This document shows, in pieces, positions 1-11,935 of a DNA stretch of 64,000 bases. A program made the position numbers and the translations under genes. Source of the DNA: Muscardinus avellanarius. Its lineage: Eukaryota > Chordata > Mammalia > Rodentia > Gliridae. Position 1 is the stretch's first letter. Each line of letters opens with the position of its first letter. The notes beneath the pieces are model-generated. The model made no database searches. It worked only from the letters and a program-made list of their open reading frames with translations, and was not told the origin of the DNA. The stretch lies in contig OY726574.1 in NCBI GenBank assembly GCA_963383645.1, positions 61,818,894 to 61,882,893 on the forward strand, read 5' to 3'.

Positions 1-320
1 ACTGCGTATACTCGCCCTCCTTATCTGTGGGTCCCACATCTGCGGATTCAACCCACTGTAGATTGCACATATTCAGCAAAAGCTTGCGTCAGTATTGAAC
101 ATGTACAGACTTTTTCTTATGACTATTTCCTAAACAATTTAATACAATAACTGTTTGCTTGTTGCTTACCTGGTACTAGGTATTATAAGTTATCTGAAGA
201 TGACTTCAAGTCAATGGGAGAATGTGCCTATGGTATATAAAAATATTATGGCATTTTTACATAAGGGGCCTGTGCATCTGTGGACTTGGGTGTCCACAGA
301 AGGTCCCAAAGCAAGTTCTC
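1..320. mobile_element. Tigger-like DNA transposon remnant (MITE), truncated by window edge
   Basis: The stretch holds the recognisable segments of a TcMar-Tigger-type non-autonomous element: ctgcggattcaaccca near 52, the taggtattataagttatct segment near 178, tataaaaatattatggcattttt near 236, and a terminal gtgcatctgtggacttgg near 273. The left end lies outside the window. A second fragment of the same family is at 55997-56130. Confidence 0.7.
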
Positions 321-362
321 CATGCATACCAAGGGAGGAATGTATCAAACTTAGAAGATGCA

Positions 363-860
363 AATAAAGTGGTTTCTAAAAGTTCTTAAGTGTTATTCGA
401 AAGGAATAAATTCCAAGCATATAATTCAAGGGGATAGAAGGACCGGGTCAAACAAATGAAAGAAAAAGTAAAATAATAATTATGAGAGCAGGAGTTTATG
501 ACATAAAAAGCAAAGGAAAGATATTAAAGACCAAGAGAATACAGAACTGGTTTTGTGAAAAAGCTAATGAAATAAACCTCTGGTAATAGATTGGAAATAT
601 ATTAAAAGGGAGAAAACCACATATAACTAGTATTGGAAATAAGCTAGGGTTCTTATCATAATAGAATGACTAACAAAATATTAGGAAACACTTGAGAAAA
701 ATGTGATGATTTTTAAGACCAACTCCCAAAGAAACGGAAATTCTAAGTAAACAATTACTTAAAAGCTGAAGTGTGGTTTAAAATGACCCACGGAAATACA
801 TCACACCCAAATTATTTGTAAGTGCTATTGAAGGGATAGATCATTCAAATTTTAAATATT
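363..860. other. AT-rich intron, nothing recognised
   Basis: No repeat family or exon is recognised. The stretch is A-rich and could hold old L1 remnants too diverged to name. Confidence 0.4.
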
Positions 861-861
861 A

Positions 862-1039
862 GCCGGGCGTCGTGGCGCATGCTTGTAATCCCTGCGCTTG
901 GGAGGCGGAGACAGGATGATCGCGCAGGTTCGAAGCCCCTCACTGGTTTAAGAGACCCTGTTTCCAAATAATAATATAAAATAGATTTGGGAGTATAGCC
1001 CGGAGGTAGAAGGGTTCCATCCCCAGTACCACCAAAAAC
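862..1039 (+). mobile_element. Dimeric B1-ID SINE, young subfamily
   Basis: It runs from GCCGGGCG to an A-rich end, with the left B1-like half and a right half reading GGGAGTATAGCCCGGAGGTAG. That wording is shared with the copies at 17323, 47338, 47569, 53443 and 60490, and differs from the common GTGTAGCTCAGAGGTAG form. Confidence 0.85.
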
Positions 1040-1449
1040 ATTTTTAATGTTATGAATATAAGAAATTTTATTAATTTTATAAATACATAAAATATAAATA
1101 CATTTTATAACTGTTATAAAAATATTCCAAAAATGGAAGAAGAAAAATCAGTCCTCCAGTTTATTTTATGAGGCCACGATGGCCTTAAAATCAATTCCAG
1201 GCAAGGAGTATAAGAGAAGGGAAATTACAGGTGTCACAAACTGACAGAAAGAAACGAAGGGACTGATGTGTCAAAACAGCCCAGGTGTTGTCTGTAGAAA
1301 TCAGTGGAAAGTGTGTAATTAGTGGGGAAAGTGTAAGCTTTTCAGTCAAGCACTAGGGCATTTGGTTACCTGTGCAGACCAAAAATGGGTCCAAAATATA
1401 ACAATTATATCTCCAAAACTTGTAGAAAAATACCAGAGAAATTATTTGA

Positions 1450-1450
<1 letters not shown>

Positions 1451-1497
<47 letters not shown>

Positions 1498-1520
1498 GTA
1501 AGTAAGTAAGAAAGTAAGTA
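1451..1520. repeat. (TG)n followed by (TAAG)n microsatellite
   Basis: TG dinucleotides up to 1495 pass into GTAA/GTAAG repeats up to about 1520, directly abutting an antisense SINE. The tail of that SINE probably seeded the repeat. Confidence 0.9.
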
Positions 1521-1680
1521 ACTGGGAACTGAACCCAGGTACATTCTACCTCTGACCTATGCCCCAAGCTTTTTTTTTAAGCATGGTATTGCAAAGTTAC
1601 CATGCTGCCTTCAAACCTACAACCTTCCTGCCTCAGCCTCCCAAGTCCTGGGATTACAGGTGTGCATCACCACCCTGGCT
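1521..1680 (-). mobile_element. Dimeric B1-ID SINE, antisense
   Basis: It reads as the reverse complement of the ID half (gaacccaggtacattctacc) followed by the B1 half, ending in ccaccctggct. It is diverged. Confidence 0.8.
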
Positions 1681-1714
1681 AGACTGATTTTTTTTTTAGA
1701 TAATCACTTAAAGA

Positions 1715-1896
1715 AGCCAGGTGAAGGAGAGCACACCTATAATGCTGGGACCTGGGAAGGCTGAGGTATGAGGATCACAAGTTTGAGGCCAGCCAAAAAA
1801 AATTAGGGAGGTCCTCTTTCAAAATAAAAAATAGAAAAAGGGCTGGGGTGTAGCTTAGAGATACAGTGTTCCTGGGTTCAATCCCTAATACCAAAA
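1715..1896 (+). mobile_element. Dimeric B1-ID SINE
   Basis: Begins agccaggtg and ends in ccctaataccaaaa; the right half has GGGGTGTAGCTTAGAG. Its 3' tail is a (GGA)n array. Confidence 0.8.
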
Positions 1897-2032
1897 GGAG
1901 GAGGAGGAGGAAGAGGACGAGGAGGAGGAGGAGGAGGAGGAGGAGGAGGAGGAGGAGGAGGAAGGGAGATAGAGAAGGAATGAGAAAGAGAGAGGGGAGG
2001 GGGGAAGGGAGGAAGGAAGGAAGGAAGAGGGC
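1897..2032. repeat. Purine tract (GGA)n / (GGAA)n
   Basis: An almost pure purine run of about 135 bases, broken by single pyrimidines, at the 3' tail of the preceding SINE. Its apparent poly-Arg and poly-Leu reading frames are translation of the repeat. Confidence 0.9.
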
Positions 2033-2489
2033 TGGCTGGCTCAGAAAACCAAAAGCCCAAACATTAAGAAAAGGCTTGGAAAGTTCGACCATGTCAACAT
2101 GTAAAACATTCTGAACAATAGAGACCATGCTAAGTAAAGTGGCAAGTGAGGTGGGGGGGCAGGATATTATGGGACCATTATGCAAATTATAAAAACTGAC
2201 AGTGTAACATTTTAAGTAAAAACTATTCCTTTTCTTCCAACTTCCCCTCTGCCAGAGCAGGGTGAGCGGGCAGGTGAGGGGTTCAGAGCCCAGTACAGTG
2301 GATGCTCACCACAGGGCCAGCCTCTCTCCCAGGGCTCTTGGGAAGCAGGGCACTGGATGTAGCCCCAGCGCACTCGCCAGCTCGTGGCAAAGCCGGCTGG
2401 GCGGCTCTCGGCACTGCCACTCACTGGCTCATCGTTCTGAAGGGTGGGAAGGTCAAGGTCTGGCAGGGTTGGGATCCAGGGAAGACTCA
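2033..2489. other. Unique intronic sequence, GC-rich centre
   Basis: GC-richer at 2230-2420. Short open frames occur on both strands, but none resembles a known protein. No repeat is recognised. Confidence 0.4.
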
Positions 2490-2705
2490 CTTTCTGGTTA
2501 CTTTATATGTGGCCTGGCAGAGAGAAGGGGAGCTCTCTAGGGTCTCTTATAGGACACTAATCCTGTTGGGTTAGTACCATCTTTATGATCTGATTTACCT
2601 TGAATTACTTCCATACAAGCCCATCTCCAGAAATAGCCACCTGGAAGGGTTTAAGGCCTCAGCCTTTGAATTTTGGAGGTACATAAATATTCACTTCTTA
2701 ACCAC
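2490..2705 (-). mobile_element. Possible LTR-type fragment, antisense
   Basis: Segments such as agctctctagggtctcttatagg and ttttggaggtacataaatattca resemble an antisense MaLR-type LTR. It is highly diverged and the assignment is weak. Confidence 0.35.
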
Positions 2706-2714
2706 CTGCTTCAT

Positions 2715-2812
2715 GGGTTTCTTGTAAAGATTACATGATTTCTGCATGTCTAGTAGTTAAGTTTCTGCCTGTATGAGAGCTCAGTAAATAGAGGTATTGG
2801 CTTAATCTATAC
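2715..2812 (+). mobile_element. MIR-like SINE fragment
   Basis: It reads gggtttcttgtaaagattacatgatt, then a pattern ending in agctcagtaaatagaggtattg. This fits the 3' half of MIR in sense orientation. Confidence 0.5.
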
Positions 2813-3267
2813 CTTCCCACCCAGAAAGCAAGGACCTGCAGTGACGTGTATAACTACTCCTCCCTCTGTGCAAAAACTACCTTCTTTTTCTATGAAAGCA
2901 ATAATAACTATTAGAAGGGTAAAATGTCAACTCTACCAGAATGTAAGCACCTTTGAGGAAGAGGCGGCCATTCCCAAAGCCTCTTTACCGAATGCCTAGA
3001 ATTCCGTAAATGTCCACAAAGTGTATGCGTGAGAATACTTTCGCCATAGCATCGCCGAACACTTAGCACATACTAGGTTAGCTATAACATAGCCAAGCTT
3101 AATATTTCCTCTGCCTTCATGTACTTTTTGTTCCTTGGCCAAAATACACATTCAATTCCAGATCCTTCATTTATTTCACAAATATTTGTTGACTGTCCAC
3201 CTGTGATGAAAAGGATGTATCTGGAGATGTCTTACAGTGTTTTATGTGTTTTCATAGCAGCCATGTG
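2813..3267. other. Intronic sequence, possible L2 remnant
   Basis: 2938-3090 (gaatgtaagcacctttgagg ... tagcacatactagg) vaguely resembles an L2 3' end. Otherwise nothing is recognised. Confidence 0.35.
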
Positions 3268-3625
3268 TTTCAGTCAGTATTCTTACTGCTGTGTACCAAA
3301 AAGCCCGATGGCCACAATTTAGAGGAAGGAAGATTTATTTGCTCACTGTTTTGGAGATTTCAGAGGTTCAGTCCATGTTAGGACAGGCAAAGTCTCTGGA
3401 GCTCAGCGCATGGTGGCAGGAGGCAGAGATAGAAGAACACAAAGGCTCTGCTCTCATATCATGGAGGCCAGAAGCAGAGAGAGAGAAGGGGAGGAGGAAC
3501 CATATATAATCCCATGGCCACACCCCCAGGAAGCCCACCTCAGCAACCAAGCCCTACCTCCAACATGGCTGCCTATCTATTACATGAAGTCTAGGAGAAC
3601 ATTTAAATCGAAGCTGTAACACCAC
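3268..3625 (-). mobile_element. MaLR-type LTR, antisense
   Basis: It has the layout of an antisense ERVL-MaLR LTR: gaaggaagatttatttgctcac near 3325, a purine-rich centre (gagagagaaggggaggagg), and a ccctacctccaacatgg segment near 3552. It is a non-coding solo remnant. Confidence 0.6.
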
Positions 3626-3839
3626 ATTTCCCCCAAAAGTAACTCACCACCTCCAATTTTAAATATTTGCATCAGAGCTCACTTTCAAGAGAATCCTAAG
3701 GTAAACTATTTTGAAAAGTAGATAATTATTAATATAAAAACTACTACTAAATTTTTAAGAATAAAGGCATACGTACATTTTTTGCTGAATTGATATGCCA
3801 AAGTATGCTACACCCAGACTCAGCACTTTAAGTGATTAT

Positions 3840-4400
3840 TTTTGTTACGGTTAAGACTGTTACGGCTTGGGAAACTGTCCCTGGGGACCTTTGTTAGGCT
3901 CCCCAAGACTATTCCCATACAAAAATACAAAAAACGTGGGTTCTTGTCCTGAGCTAAGGATAGATATGCAATAGCCCAGACTCTTGCTGAAGATTTAAAG
4001 AAGTTTATTAAAAAGATTGAAATACAGAAGATAGTTAAAGCCTCATGTAACATGAGGGTGTGCTTTGAACAAAATCACCAAAATACAAAACACGGAACAG
4101 ACTTTTTATGCACACGACATCTTCCATCTTGTTTCACGCAGTTCTGACGTAGTACAAGTCCCTGTAATGTTCCTCCCCTTACTTTTCCTGCTGAACTGAG
4201 TTTACACCTATTTTTCTCTTTTCCCAAAGGTCAAGCCCCTCTTCCCACCCTAGCTAGATTATCCAATTATGTAAACCTCTGTTTGGAATGAGGAAGTCCT
4301 AGTTCCCCTCTCCTATGGACTTGCTAATTACCTTTAGTTAGGTTAATTTACATTAAAATAGTTGCCTGCTTCTTGGCAGACACCAAGTCCTTTCACAGAT
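3840..4400 (-). mobile_element. Putative solo LTR, antisense
   Basis: Read on the minus strand it begins near 4400 with TG (tgtctgccaagaagc), carries an AATAAA-like signal near 4005 and a following GT/T-rich segment, as an LTR would. No internal viral sequence is seen. The family was not recognised. Confidence 0.4.
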
Positions 4401-6127
4401 CTGCCCCTCACCCACATTTTGGAATATATTTATTAATAATCAGAGTTTTCTCAAATCTTCCTAGGCCATTCCCAATACTGGTACAATTTTCACCTGACAA
4501 GTTAAGGAAAGAGAGAAGTAGCAGAGTCTTTGGTTGAAAAGTCAAAAGAAGATTATGCTCTAACATTGCTATAGTAAAAAGTAATAATAATAGTAATAAT
4601 AAATTAATAACATCAATGAGATATGACACATTTTTCAAGAAACCAGGTTTCATTTCAAGTAAACTGGTTTGGGAAAAAAAAAAAAAAAAAAAAAAAAGCA
4701 CACGTACAGAAAGGCCGTGTGATGGCGGCTGCTGTCCTCTCTGTCAGGCGGTCGGTCTCTGTTTATTTTCGTGATGCTAGCTACTCCTGGCAAATCACCA
4801 TGAAAACTCCAGCCAGCAGGGTGCAGCTGAAACAGGGACGGTGGTAGCGAGGTTACTTATGAACCTATGTCTAGAGGGCTAAAAAAACTCAATAATTTTA
4901 AGTCTGGTAAACTTATTTTTAAAAAGGAAAAAAAAAAAGTCTTCTAAATCCTTAGCAGATTGAAGAGACCTTGCCTTGTTGGGTCCGTCTTCAATTAATG
5001 ATGACATTAATGGCATTTGTCCTTGAAATGTCTGGCACGATTCGGGGTGACACAAGGTCATATTCCCTCTGGAGAAAGAAGGCTCTCACCTTATCCCAGG
5101 CTGTTTGCCATTGTTTATCCCTCAGTTTTCCTTAAGGACCATTTCTCCATTTTCCATGCATAAAAACCACCACAACAAACCATCTGAGAAATCAAAATGA
5201 CATGGATTTTTAAGAGCAACCAGTACCTACTTAGCATGTGCACCACACATGGTGTGTCCTCCATGAATTAAACATGAGCCAGGCAGATGCGTGTTTGTTT
5301 ACACACACTTGCTTCTGAGTGATTAAGTCGGAGCCGGGGACCTCTCCCCATTCCTGCCCTGAAGCGCTGTGCATTAGGTGGCTTTAATTGCCGTTTCACA
5401 GTCACTGGGAGTCCTTTCCTGTCTTAGCACCTGGTACAGGAGACAGAGATGCTGCAGTCCCCTCCAGCGGGGTCCCCGGTACATCTGCCAGGACCCGTCA
5501 TTACCTGAGACTTCCTGTCACCACGGTGCATCCCCCTTCAGCCCGTGTGTGCTGGGAAGGGACTCTTGTCAGTTTTCCTGGCACCTGCCAGCAGCCGCAC
5601 ACCTGGTATTTAAATGGTGCGGGAATGTGCTGTGATCGTTTTCCCCCTTTAATGAACCCACCTGAGGGGCATTTCGGTTTTTATCCGGTTGCCTGTTTCC
5701 TAGGCATTCCCAGTTACACTGTTTGTGTGGAGACTCGCATACCCTGCCACGGCGTTGAACTATTCCATCTGCCAGAAGTCTCATAACCAAATCTGCAGGA
5801 CTCCCAAAGGAGATTTTTGCACCGGTAATTTAAGCTAATGATTTCTAAACATATTTAGTCAGTTTTGTGAAGACCTCATTAGAATGTGACTGTTTATTAA
5901 AAACCCAAATCAGGCCTCGTAGTCATTTAGGAAAATCATTGTCGTATCACTGTCAATAGTTCTGGTAACAGGTGATAAAATATCTTATAGGTAAGAGAAG
6001 TAAGGACCGGAGACACTAGCCTCCGTCACAGACAAGGTAGGGAGGAAACCATCACAATGGATATTTTAAAAGATATTATCTACCCAGAGAAGCTGGCCTA
6101 GCACTCCTTTCACAGTACTTCTTTCCT
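4401..6127. other. Unique intronic sequence with one poly(A) run
   Basis: It holds an A-run at 4674-4697 with no recognisable retroposon in front, then unique sequence. 5280-5790 is GC-richer and open in two frames (up to 132 codons), without resemblance to a known protein or splice context. Confidence 0.45.
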
Positions 6128-6312
6128 TTTTTTTTAAATTTTTTATTGGTGCACTGTATTCATACATCATAGTGGGATACATACTTTTGTAGACATACAT
6201 GCACACATCGCCCAGTCAGCCCCCACCCGATCCCCACCCCGTTCTCTCCCCATCCCTCCCTCCCATGCTTGGCTTAGTGGTTGACATCTAGTATTATAGC
6301 AATTTATCAAAA
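6128..6312 (-). mobile_element. L1 3' UTR fragment, antisense
   Basis: It starts with T-rich sequence and tttttattggtgcactgtat, then CCC-rich lines (ccccacccgatccccacccc). The same pattern recurs at 33414 and, in sense orientation, near 46590. It fits a rodent L1 3' UTR. Confidence 0.55.
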
Positions 6313-6519
6313 ATTAAAAATGATAATCTCACATAACAGTTTCATTTGTCTGATACCAAGCTTTTGATGACTTAAAGATAACATTTCAATATTTCTTTTT
6401 GCTTTCTTTCTTACCAGAGAATCTATTTTTTCTATTTTTTAGGTGAAACTATCATATATTTATATATTTATTTTTCAGAAAAAAAATCTATCCTAATATG
6501 GAATATGGACTCTAGGTAC

Positions 6520-6668
6520 CCACAACGATCTTGAAAAAGAACAAAGCTAGAAGATGTATATTTTCTGATTTCAAACCATATAAAGCTACAATAATTGAAA
6601 CAGTGTAGTACTATTCTAAAGGCAGATATGAAAGAATAACGTAAGAAATAAAAAGATTAAAATAAACA
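6520..6668 (+). mobile_element. L1 ORF2 fragment
   Basis: It reads gatcttgaaaaagaacaaag, gatttcaaaccatataaagc and acagtgtagtactattct, a well-known stretch of L1 ORF2. It is short and disrupted by stops. Confidence 0.65.
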
Positions 6669-7718
6669 TTAGACAGCAGAGTTGATTCTCTTAAGAATGC
6701 AAGGGAAGTACATTAAGATTCCAAGTGCCCCTGTTATGTACAACAAAGAACATCTGCTTTTCTGCACAAGTATCAAAATCCAAACTCAATGGAAGGTGCG
6801 AGAGAAAGCACATTTACCCTCTTGCAAACGTGAAAATATGTCTTAGTAATGAGAATGGCTTCAGGAATGCCTCCCAGTACAAAATAATATTAATACTTCC
6901 TAACTACATTTCTTTGTCTCAAAGACATCAAACTTCTCAGTGAAAGGGAAAAGGTTAATTGTTCTTAGAGACATTGCTGAAATGTTCCTGCCCTGACTCA
7001 CACTGTTCCCTTTCCTAGACCTTCTTTAATGAGCTGGACTTTGACGATGGATATGTGTAACCTGAGTAATTACAGCCTTCACCTTTGATTCATGTGTGCC
7101 TACTGGACGAACACCCCACTCCCTTCCTATTTTCTGTAACCACTTCAGCTATCCCAAGGACGAAGTTGCTCCAAGCCTGGCCTTCCCACATTGCTTTCCC
7201 CCTGACTTTTCACTGCCCGTCGGCCGCCTCTGCCTGTGAATTCCATAAGTGCCACAACATGTCCTCAGACACTAAACGTCATTCACTTCCAGACTCCTGC
7301 TCCCCACTACGTCTTATCACCCAAGATGAAAGAAGAACTTGATGGTGTGCCCGTGACAATCCCTTGCCCGGTCTTATCAGTACCATCCGAATGGTACGTC
7401 TTCCTCTAGCTTGCATCGTGCCTTCGTTATAGCCTGAGAACTCACCATCTTCTGCACCAGCCTCAAGTGACAGACTTACTGGTTACCCACGCTTCACGCT
7501 CTCCACACCAGTGCTACATTTATTTTACTAAACGTGGTTCTTGACCTGCCATGCCTCTGCTCAGAATCCTTTAGGGTTTTCTTTTAAATCCAGAATATAG
7601 TCAAATCTCAATTTTCGGCTAATCTGTCTCCTTCACGTGATGGCTTGATTCTCCTACACCCAAAGCTTATTTGCTGCCACTGTCTTACAAATTATTTAAA
7701 AGGCCACGCAACCCGAGT
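6669..7718. other. Unique intronic sequence
   Basis: Nothing is recognised apart from a short poly-A/AT background. Small open frames have no family resemblance. Confidence 0.4.
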
Positions 7719-7860
7719 GCTGTGGTTTAGGTCTTAAATGTCTTCCAAAGGCTCATGATTTTTTAAAGACATCATCCCAGCATGGCGCTGTTGGGCGGTT
7801 GCGGAAACGTTAAGAGGCAGGGTCTAGTGGGAAATCCTCCAGGAACTGGGAGCATACTTT
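7719..7860 (+). mobile_element. MaLR-type LTR 5' fragment
   Basis: It starts tgctgtggtttaggtcttaa with tcttccaaaggctcatg. This is the typical 5' start of rodent MaLR LTRs, as at 40168 and 62310, and is truncated after about 140 bases. Confidence 0.6.
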
Positions 7861-8029
7861 GAAGGGAATATTGGGACTGTCCTTTTTATCTGATCTACTC
7901 GTTGTCCAAAAGTTATGCTATCTATAGGCAGAGTAAAAATGATTGTACTTCTGCCAAATGTTTTCACGAGTTTTATTTCTCTTAGCACCCTTACCCTGTA
8001 CGTATATATAATGATTCCTCTTTTCAAAA

Positions 8030-8150
8030 TAGAAAGACAGGGGCTCATTGAGGTGAAATAATTTGGCCAAAGTCACAGAACTAGAACTTAAATCTTGGTT
8101 TGTCCAGCTATACAGCACAGGCTCTTTCTACAAGTTCACAGAGCCTCACT
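8030..8150 (-). mobile_element. MIR SINE, antisense
   Basis: gaggtgaaataatttggccaa, agtcacagaactagaactt and the caggctctttctac end match the antisense MIR core order. Confidence 0.75.
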
Positions 8151-8233
8151 GTTAAACTGTTAAGTCCCAGGTTTTCAGTTCTGCAAATATTTCAGTGAAA
8201 TTGACATAGGTGCATTAAAACAGGGTGGAACTC

Positions 8234-8420
8234 AGCCAGGTGTGATAGGAAACAGCTGTAATCCTAGTACTTGGGAGGCTGAGACAAGAAGATTGCAGGT
8301 TTGAGGCCAGCCTCAGCAATTTATCTAGAGCCTCATAATTTATTAGAGAGACCTTATCTTAAAATTAAAATAAAATAAAGCTCAGTGGTAGAGTGCCTTG
8401 GGGTTCAATTTCTGGTATTC
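8234..8420 (+). mobile_element. Dimeric B1-ID SINE
   Basis: gccaggtgtgatagg start, B1-like half, then aagctcagtggtagagtgcc of the ID half. It is diverged and has no clear poly-A. Confidence 0.8.
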
Positions 8421-8800
8421 TTTTCCCTCAAAAATTGGTTGGAAGTCATAATCTAGAATTTGCATTATTATTTAACAAATATTATTTAACATTTTATATT
8501 GCAATTAGTATAATTCTACTACTATATGGTTATATATTATACATTTATATGCTATATTTAAGTTTTTATAAGTTTTCCACATCTGTGATGATGGGACAAA
8601 AGAGATTAGAGTTTCTGATAGGTATAGGGTTTGCATTGTGTGATGGAATAAGAATCCAGTGGCAAATGTAATAGTGGTTCAGTATGTGGCAAAGACGTAA
8701 CTATAGCTTGTTCTTAGAGAAGTGAATCAAAGGAGAGAAAGAGCAAAATGTAGAAGGGAAGCAGTTGGGTCAAAACAGTAATTAGAATTGTTGAAGTAGT

Positions 8801-8845
<45 letters not shown>
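8801..8845. repeat. (TG)n microsatellite
   Basis: About 22 uninterrupted TG units. Confidence 0.95.
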
Positions 8846-8847
<2 letters not shown>

Positions 8848-8857
8848 AGTAATAATG

Positions 8858-9100
8858 TAGTATATTAACCCATTTTTCATTACTGTAACTAAATACCTGA
8901 AGCAGGCTACTTTATAAAGAAAAGAGGTTGATTTAGCTCATAGTTCTGGAGGCTGGAAGACCAAATAGCATGGTGCAAGCTATACCACATCATGGCAAAA
9001 ACACCTGGGTATCTCTGTGCCTTTATGCGTACACGCTCCCACTCTCTTCTTCTCTCCCTCTCTCCCTCTCTCCCTCTCTTTCTGTCTGTCTGTCTGTCTG

Positions 9101-9151
<51 letters not shown>

Positions 9152-9260
9152 TTCTCCCTTTTGTCATACTAGAATTCAGTCATGGAGTGTCCACCATGAT
9201 GACCTATGATCACTTCTTCAACCTTAAACTCCAATTAAGTTTCCACTATTTTAATGCCAT
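8858..9260 (-). mobile_element. MaLR-type LTR, antisense, split by CT repeat
   Basis: tttataaagaaaagaggttg and agctcatagttctggaggctgg mark the 3' end of an antisense MaLR LTR. The centre is replaced by a CT-rich repeat, and about 100 bases of probable LTR sequence follow it. Confidence 0.6.
9042..9163. repeat. Pyrimidine repeat (CT)n with (CTGT)n core
   Basis: CTCC and CT units surround a short CTGT run at about 9080-9102. It probably expanded from the pyrimidine-rich centre of the LTR. Confidence 0.9.
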
Positions 9261-9934
9261 TAAAATATTGGAGAGTAAACTCCTGTGTGTTTGGAGGAGG
9301 GGCAAACCACCTCCATTGCATCATGGGTAGACATAAAAGTAACTGGGGGTCTGAAAGGAAGAAGCATCTGAAACCAGAGACCCAAGGTATAAGGGAAAAA
9401 GGGGAAGTGGTGGCAGAAGGTCAGACAGGATGGGAGGAGATTCCTTCAGCGTGGGTAGTTGTTCAAGGCCGGGCCTGCAAAGAGAGATTAAACCTGCCCT
9501 GCACACAGGACTGGGGACTGACACAGTGGTCAAGCTAGAGAGTAAAGGATTCACGAGTATCAGGGTCCTTCACAAAAGGAGTGCCCTGCAGAGCTGAGGC
9601 TGGGGCGGAGGAGGGAGAGTTAGCACTCCCAGGGCAGGTTAGTGGAGCGGGCAGAGAGCCAGAGCAGGAGCCAGGGTCTCCAGGCAGTGACAGCTACAGG
9701 AGCGCCCAGGGAAGCCGCAGAGGTGCTCAGCAGGCTCACAGAGAGAGGGCGAGTGTGGAGAGCACTGAGTCCTTGTGGGGGAGCACGGGGATGCCACACT
9801 GGGCATTGGGCTTTGGTTTGCAAACAGTAGAGGGCCCCCAGCCGATTTGAGTGAGCAAGGAACACGCTAGAGACAGTGTCAGCCACCGGAAGTCAGAACA
9901 ATCACTAAGGACTTGAGGAGAAAAAGTCACTGGT
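9261..9934. other. Unique intronic sequence
   Basis: Moderately GC-rich. Overlapping open frames up to 94 codons occur on both strands, and none is recognised. Confidence 0.4.
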
Positions 9935-10150
9935 GCCGGGCGTGGTAGTGCACGCTTGTAATCCCAGCACTGGGGAGGTTGACAGGAGGATCACAGTTTG
10001 TGGCCAGCCTCAGCTACTGAGTGAGGCCCCTTGCAACTCAGTGAGACCCTATTTCAAAATAAAGAATAAAAAATAGATCTGGGGGTGTATCTTGGAGGTA
10101 CAATGCCCCTGAGTTTTATCTCCAGTACTGCAAAAAAGAAAAAAGAAAAG
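9935..10150 (+). mobile_element. Dimeric B1-ID SINE with target-site duplication
   Basis: Full-length, from GCCGGGCGTGG to an A-rich tail. It is flanked by a 14-base direct repeat with one mismatch (aaaaagtcactggt at 9921 and aaaaggtcactggt at 10151), a target-site duplication. Confidence 0.9.
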
Positions 10151-10164
10151 AAAAGGTCACTGGT

Positions 10165-11430
10165 AACCTTTTGCTTCCTTAGATTAAGAGAGAGAAGGCC
10201 TATCAGGATTCTCAGATGGTATATAACAGAAATCAGCTCTGACTGGTTTAAGCCAAAGGGAAATTGCTCAGAAGAATACTAGGAGCTTCAAATGCTGCGA
10301 TGAAGAGGAAGGCTTGCAAACAGATTAAGAAAGGGAACAGCTTTGGAGGCTGGGAGCCTGGGGGCCCCCTGCAGACCTGTCTGGCCACCAGGCTGGGCTA
10401 AGAGCATAAGAGCACTGTCTGCCCTTCTCATCATGCTCAGAATTACACGAGATAGGGCCCTCGCTCTGCAGTGCCCGACGCTGTGCTCACTGCCCACTGT
10501 CTGGGGCCGGACCACTGACTGACAAGCTCCCCACGGAGATGAATTCACTCCTCAAGGGGCCGCCCAGGGTTCATTGCAAGGAGGGATGCATGGATGAGGG
10601 GCATGCGTTCTGAGTGCAAGCAAGAAGCCAGCCTGCAGGGTCCAGGAAGCAGGAGAAACCGAGGAGGGCTAGACCAGATTAAAACATGTCAGATACTTAG
10701 CTGGGGAGGGAAGAGGGAGAAACAAGGCCTCACACAGAGGCGCATGTACAGTTAGAGGCCATTTGTGAGGTGGGAGACCTCTGAAAATATGTATTTGTTA
10801 AGGAAAAGAACCAGGAGAGGAAGAGATTGGTAATTTTATAAAGTACACAGAGGCTGGAGCGCGTTCACCAAGGAGGCGGGTGGGAACGCGCTGAGGGCCA
10901 GTCCGTTCACCTTGGAAGGGAGGATGTCATTTTCTCGGGCCCTGCAGAGCAGGCAGGAGTGCAGGCACTTCAGTAAATGTAACGAAAATATAATTACACA
11001 CACCCAAGAACAGAGGTGTCTGTGGTGACACTGAGACACTGGAGGAAACTGGGCAAAGAGCCGTTTTAAGCAGACTTGGGACTCCGGGTGTGGAGCGAGC
11101 CTAGAGTAGAGGTCAGGGTTCTCTTCCCTTGGAAGAAGATAGGAAGGGGAAGATCTAGGGAAGGCTGAAGCGGATTGCAGCGGGCTGGGGGAGACTGGGA
11201 TCCTGTGACCGCCAACAGGCTGTCCCCAAGGCCCTGCAGGGAACAGCGCTATGGCTGTGGCTCAGGGGAGAGAGCACTCCAGGTAGAGAACCAACCAGCC
11301 CTCACCCCGAGCTTCAGTTTCACAGCCTGAAGTAACGGGAAACTGACCCAAAGGGCTCTAGAACCCCGTGTTTCTATGAAGAATACTATCCCATGTGTTG
11401 TTTACATTCTGGTGAAGAGAGCCACTTGGG
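10165..11430. other. Unique intronic sequence
   Basis: 1.3 kb without recognised repeats, fairly GC-rich (10330-11340). No splice-bounded open frame stands out. Confidence 0.4.
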
Positions 11431-11868
11431 GTCACAGCTGCATCCATCCAGATGTGTCTCGATGGTTCTGTTTCAGTCAGGGGTGGAACGTGAGTGCTGG
11501 GATAGAGACCATCCCTGAAAAAGCCTGTGTTGACAGACAGAGATGCTCAGAGGTGGGGTGAGTGAGTCAGGAGGGTTCTGATCTCATCAGAGAGTAAGTC
11601 CACCAATGGACTTCTGGAGTAGAAACAGGCCGGCGGGGCGGGGCTAGAGGAGGCGGGTCACTGAGGATATGGTCTGGGGACTGTGTATCTGCACCACAGC
11701 CTGCCTGTCTGTCTCCGATGCCCACCACCATTCCCTGAGCGCCACAGATGTGGCCAGGCCTAACGTGGCCTGAAACCTTCAGAATTATGAGCAAATGAAT
11801 CTTTCTTCCTCTAAGTCGGGGTCATCAGGTGTTTTGGCTTCCAGTCCCCACAGCCATGACTGGGTTGG
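11430..11868 (+). mobile_element. MaLR-type LTR
   Basis: gagaccatccctgaaaaagcc, ggttctgatctcatcagagag, then gagcaaatgaatctttcttcct and tcatcaggtgttttgg form the body and 3' end of a sense MaLR LTR of the kind common in squirrels. It lies about 70 bases before the left copy of the local duplication. Confidence 0.6.
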
Positions 11869-11935
11869 TGTGAGTACCGACAGTATGGAGTCTGGGTTTT
11901 TAAAAGGGAATACCTCAATTCAAAGTCCTGAGCCA

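Noticed and set aside
1866..2114. Arg-rich open frame and its poly-Leu/poly-Pro antisense
   Set aside because: Translation of a (GGA)n tract; no coding gene.
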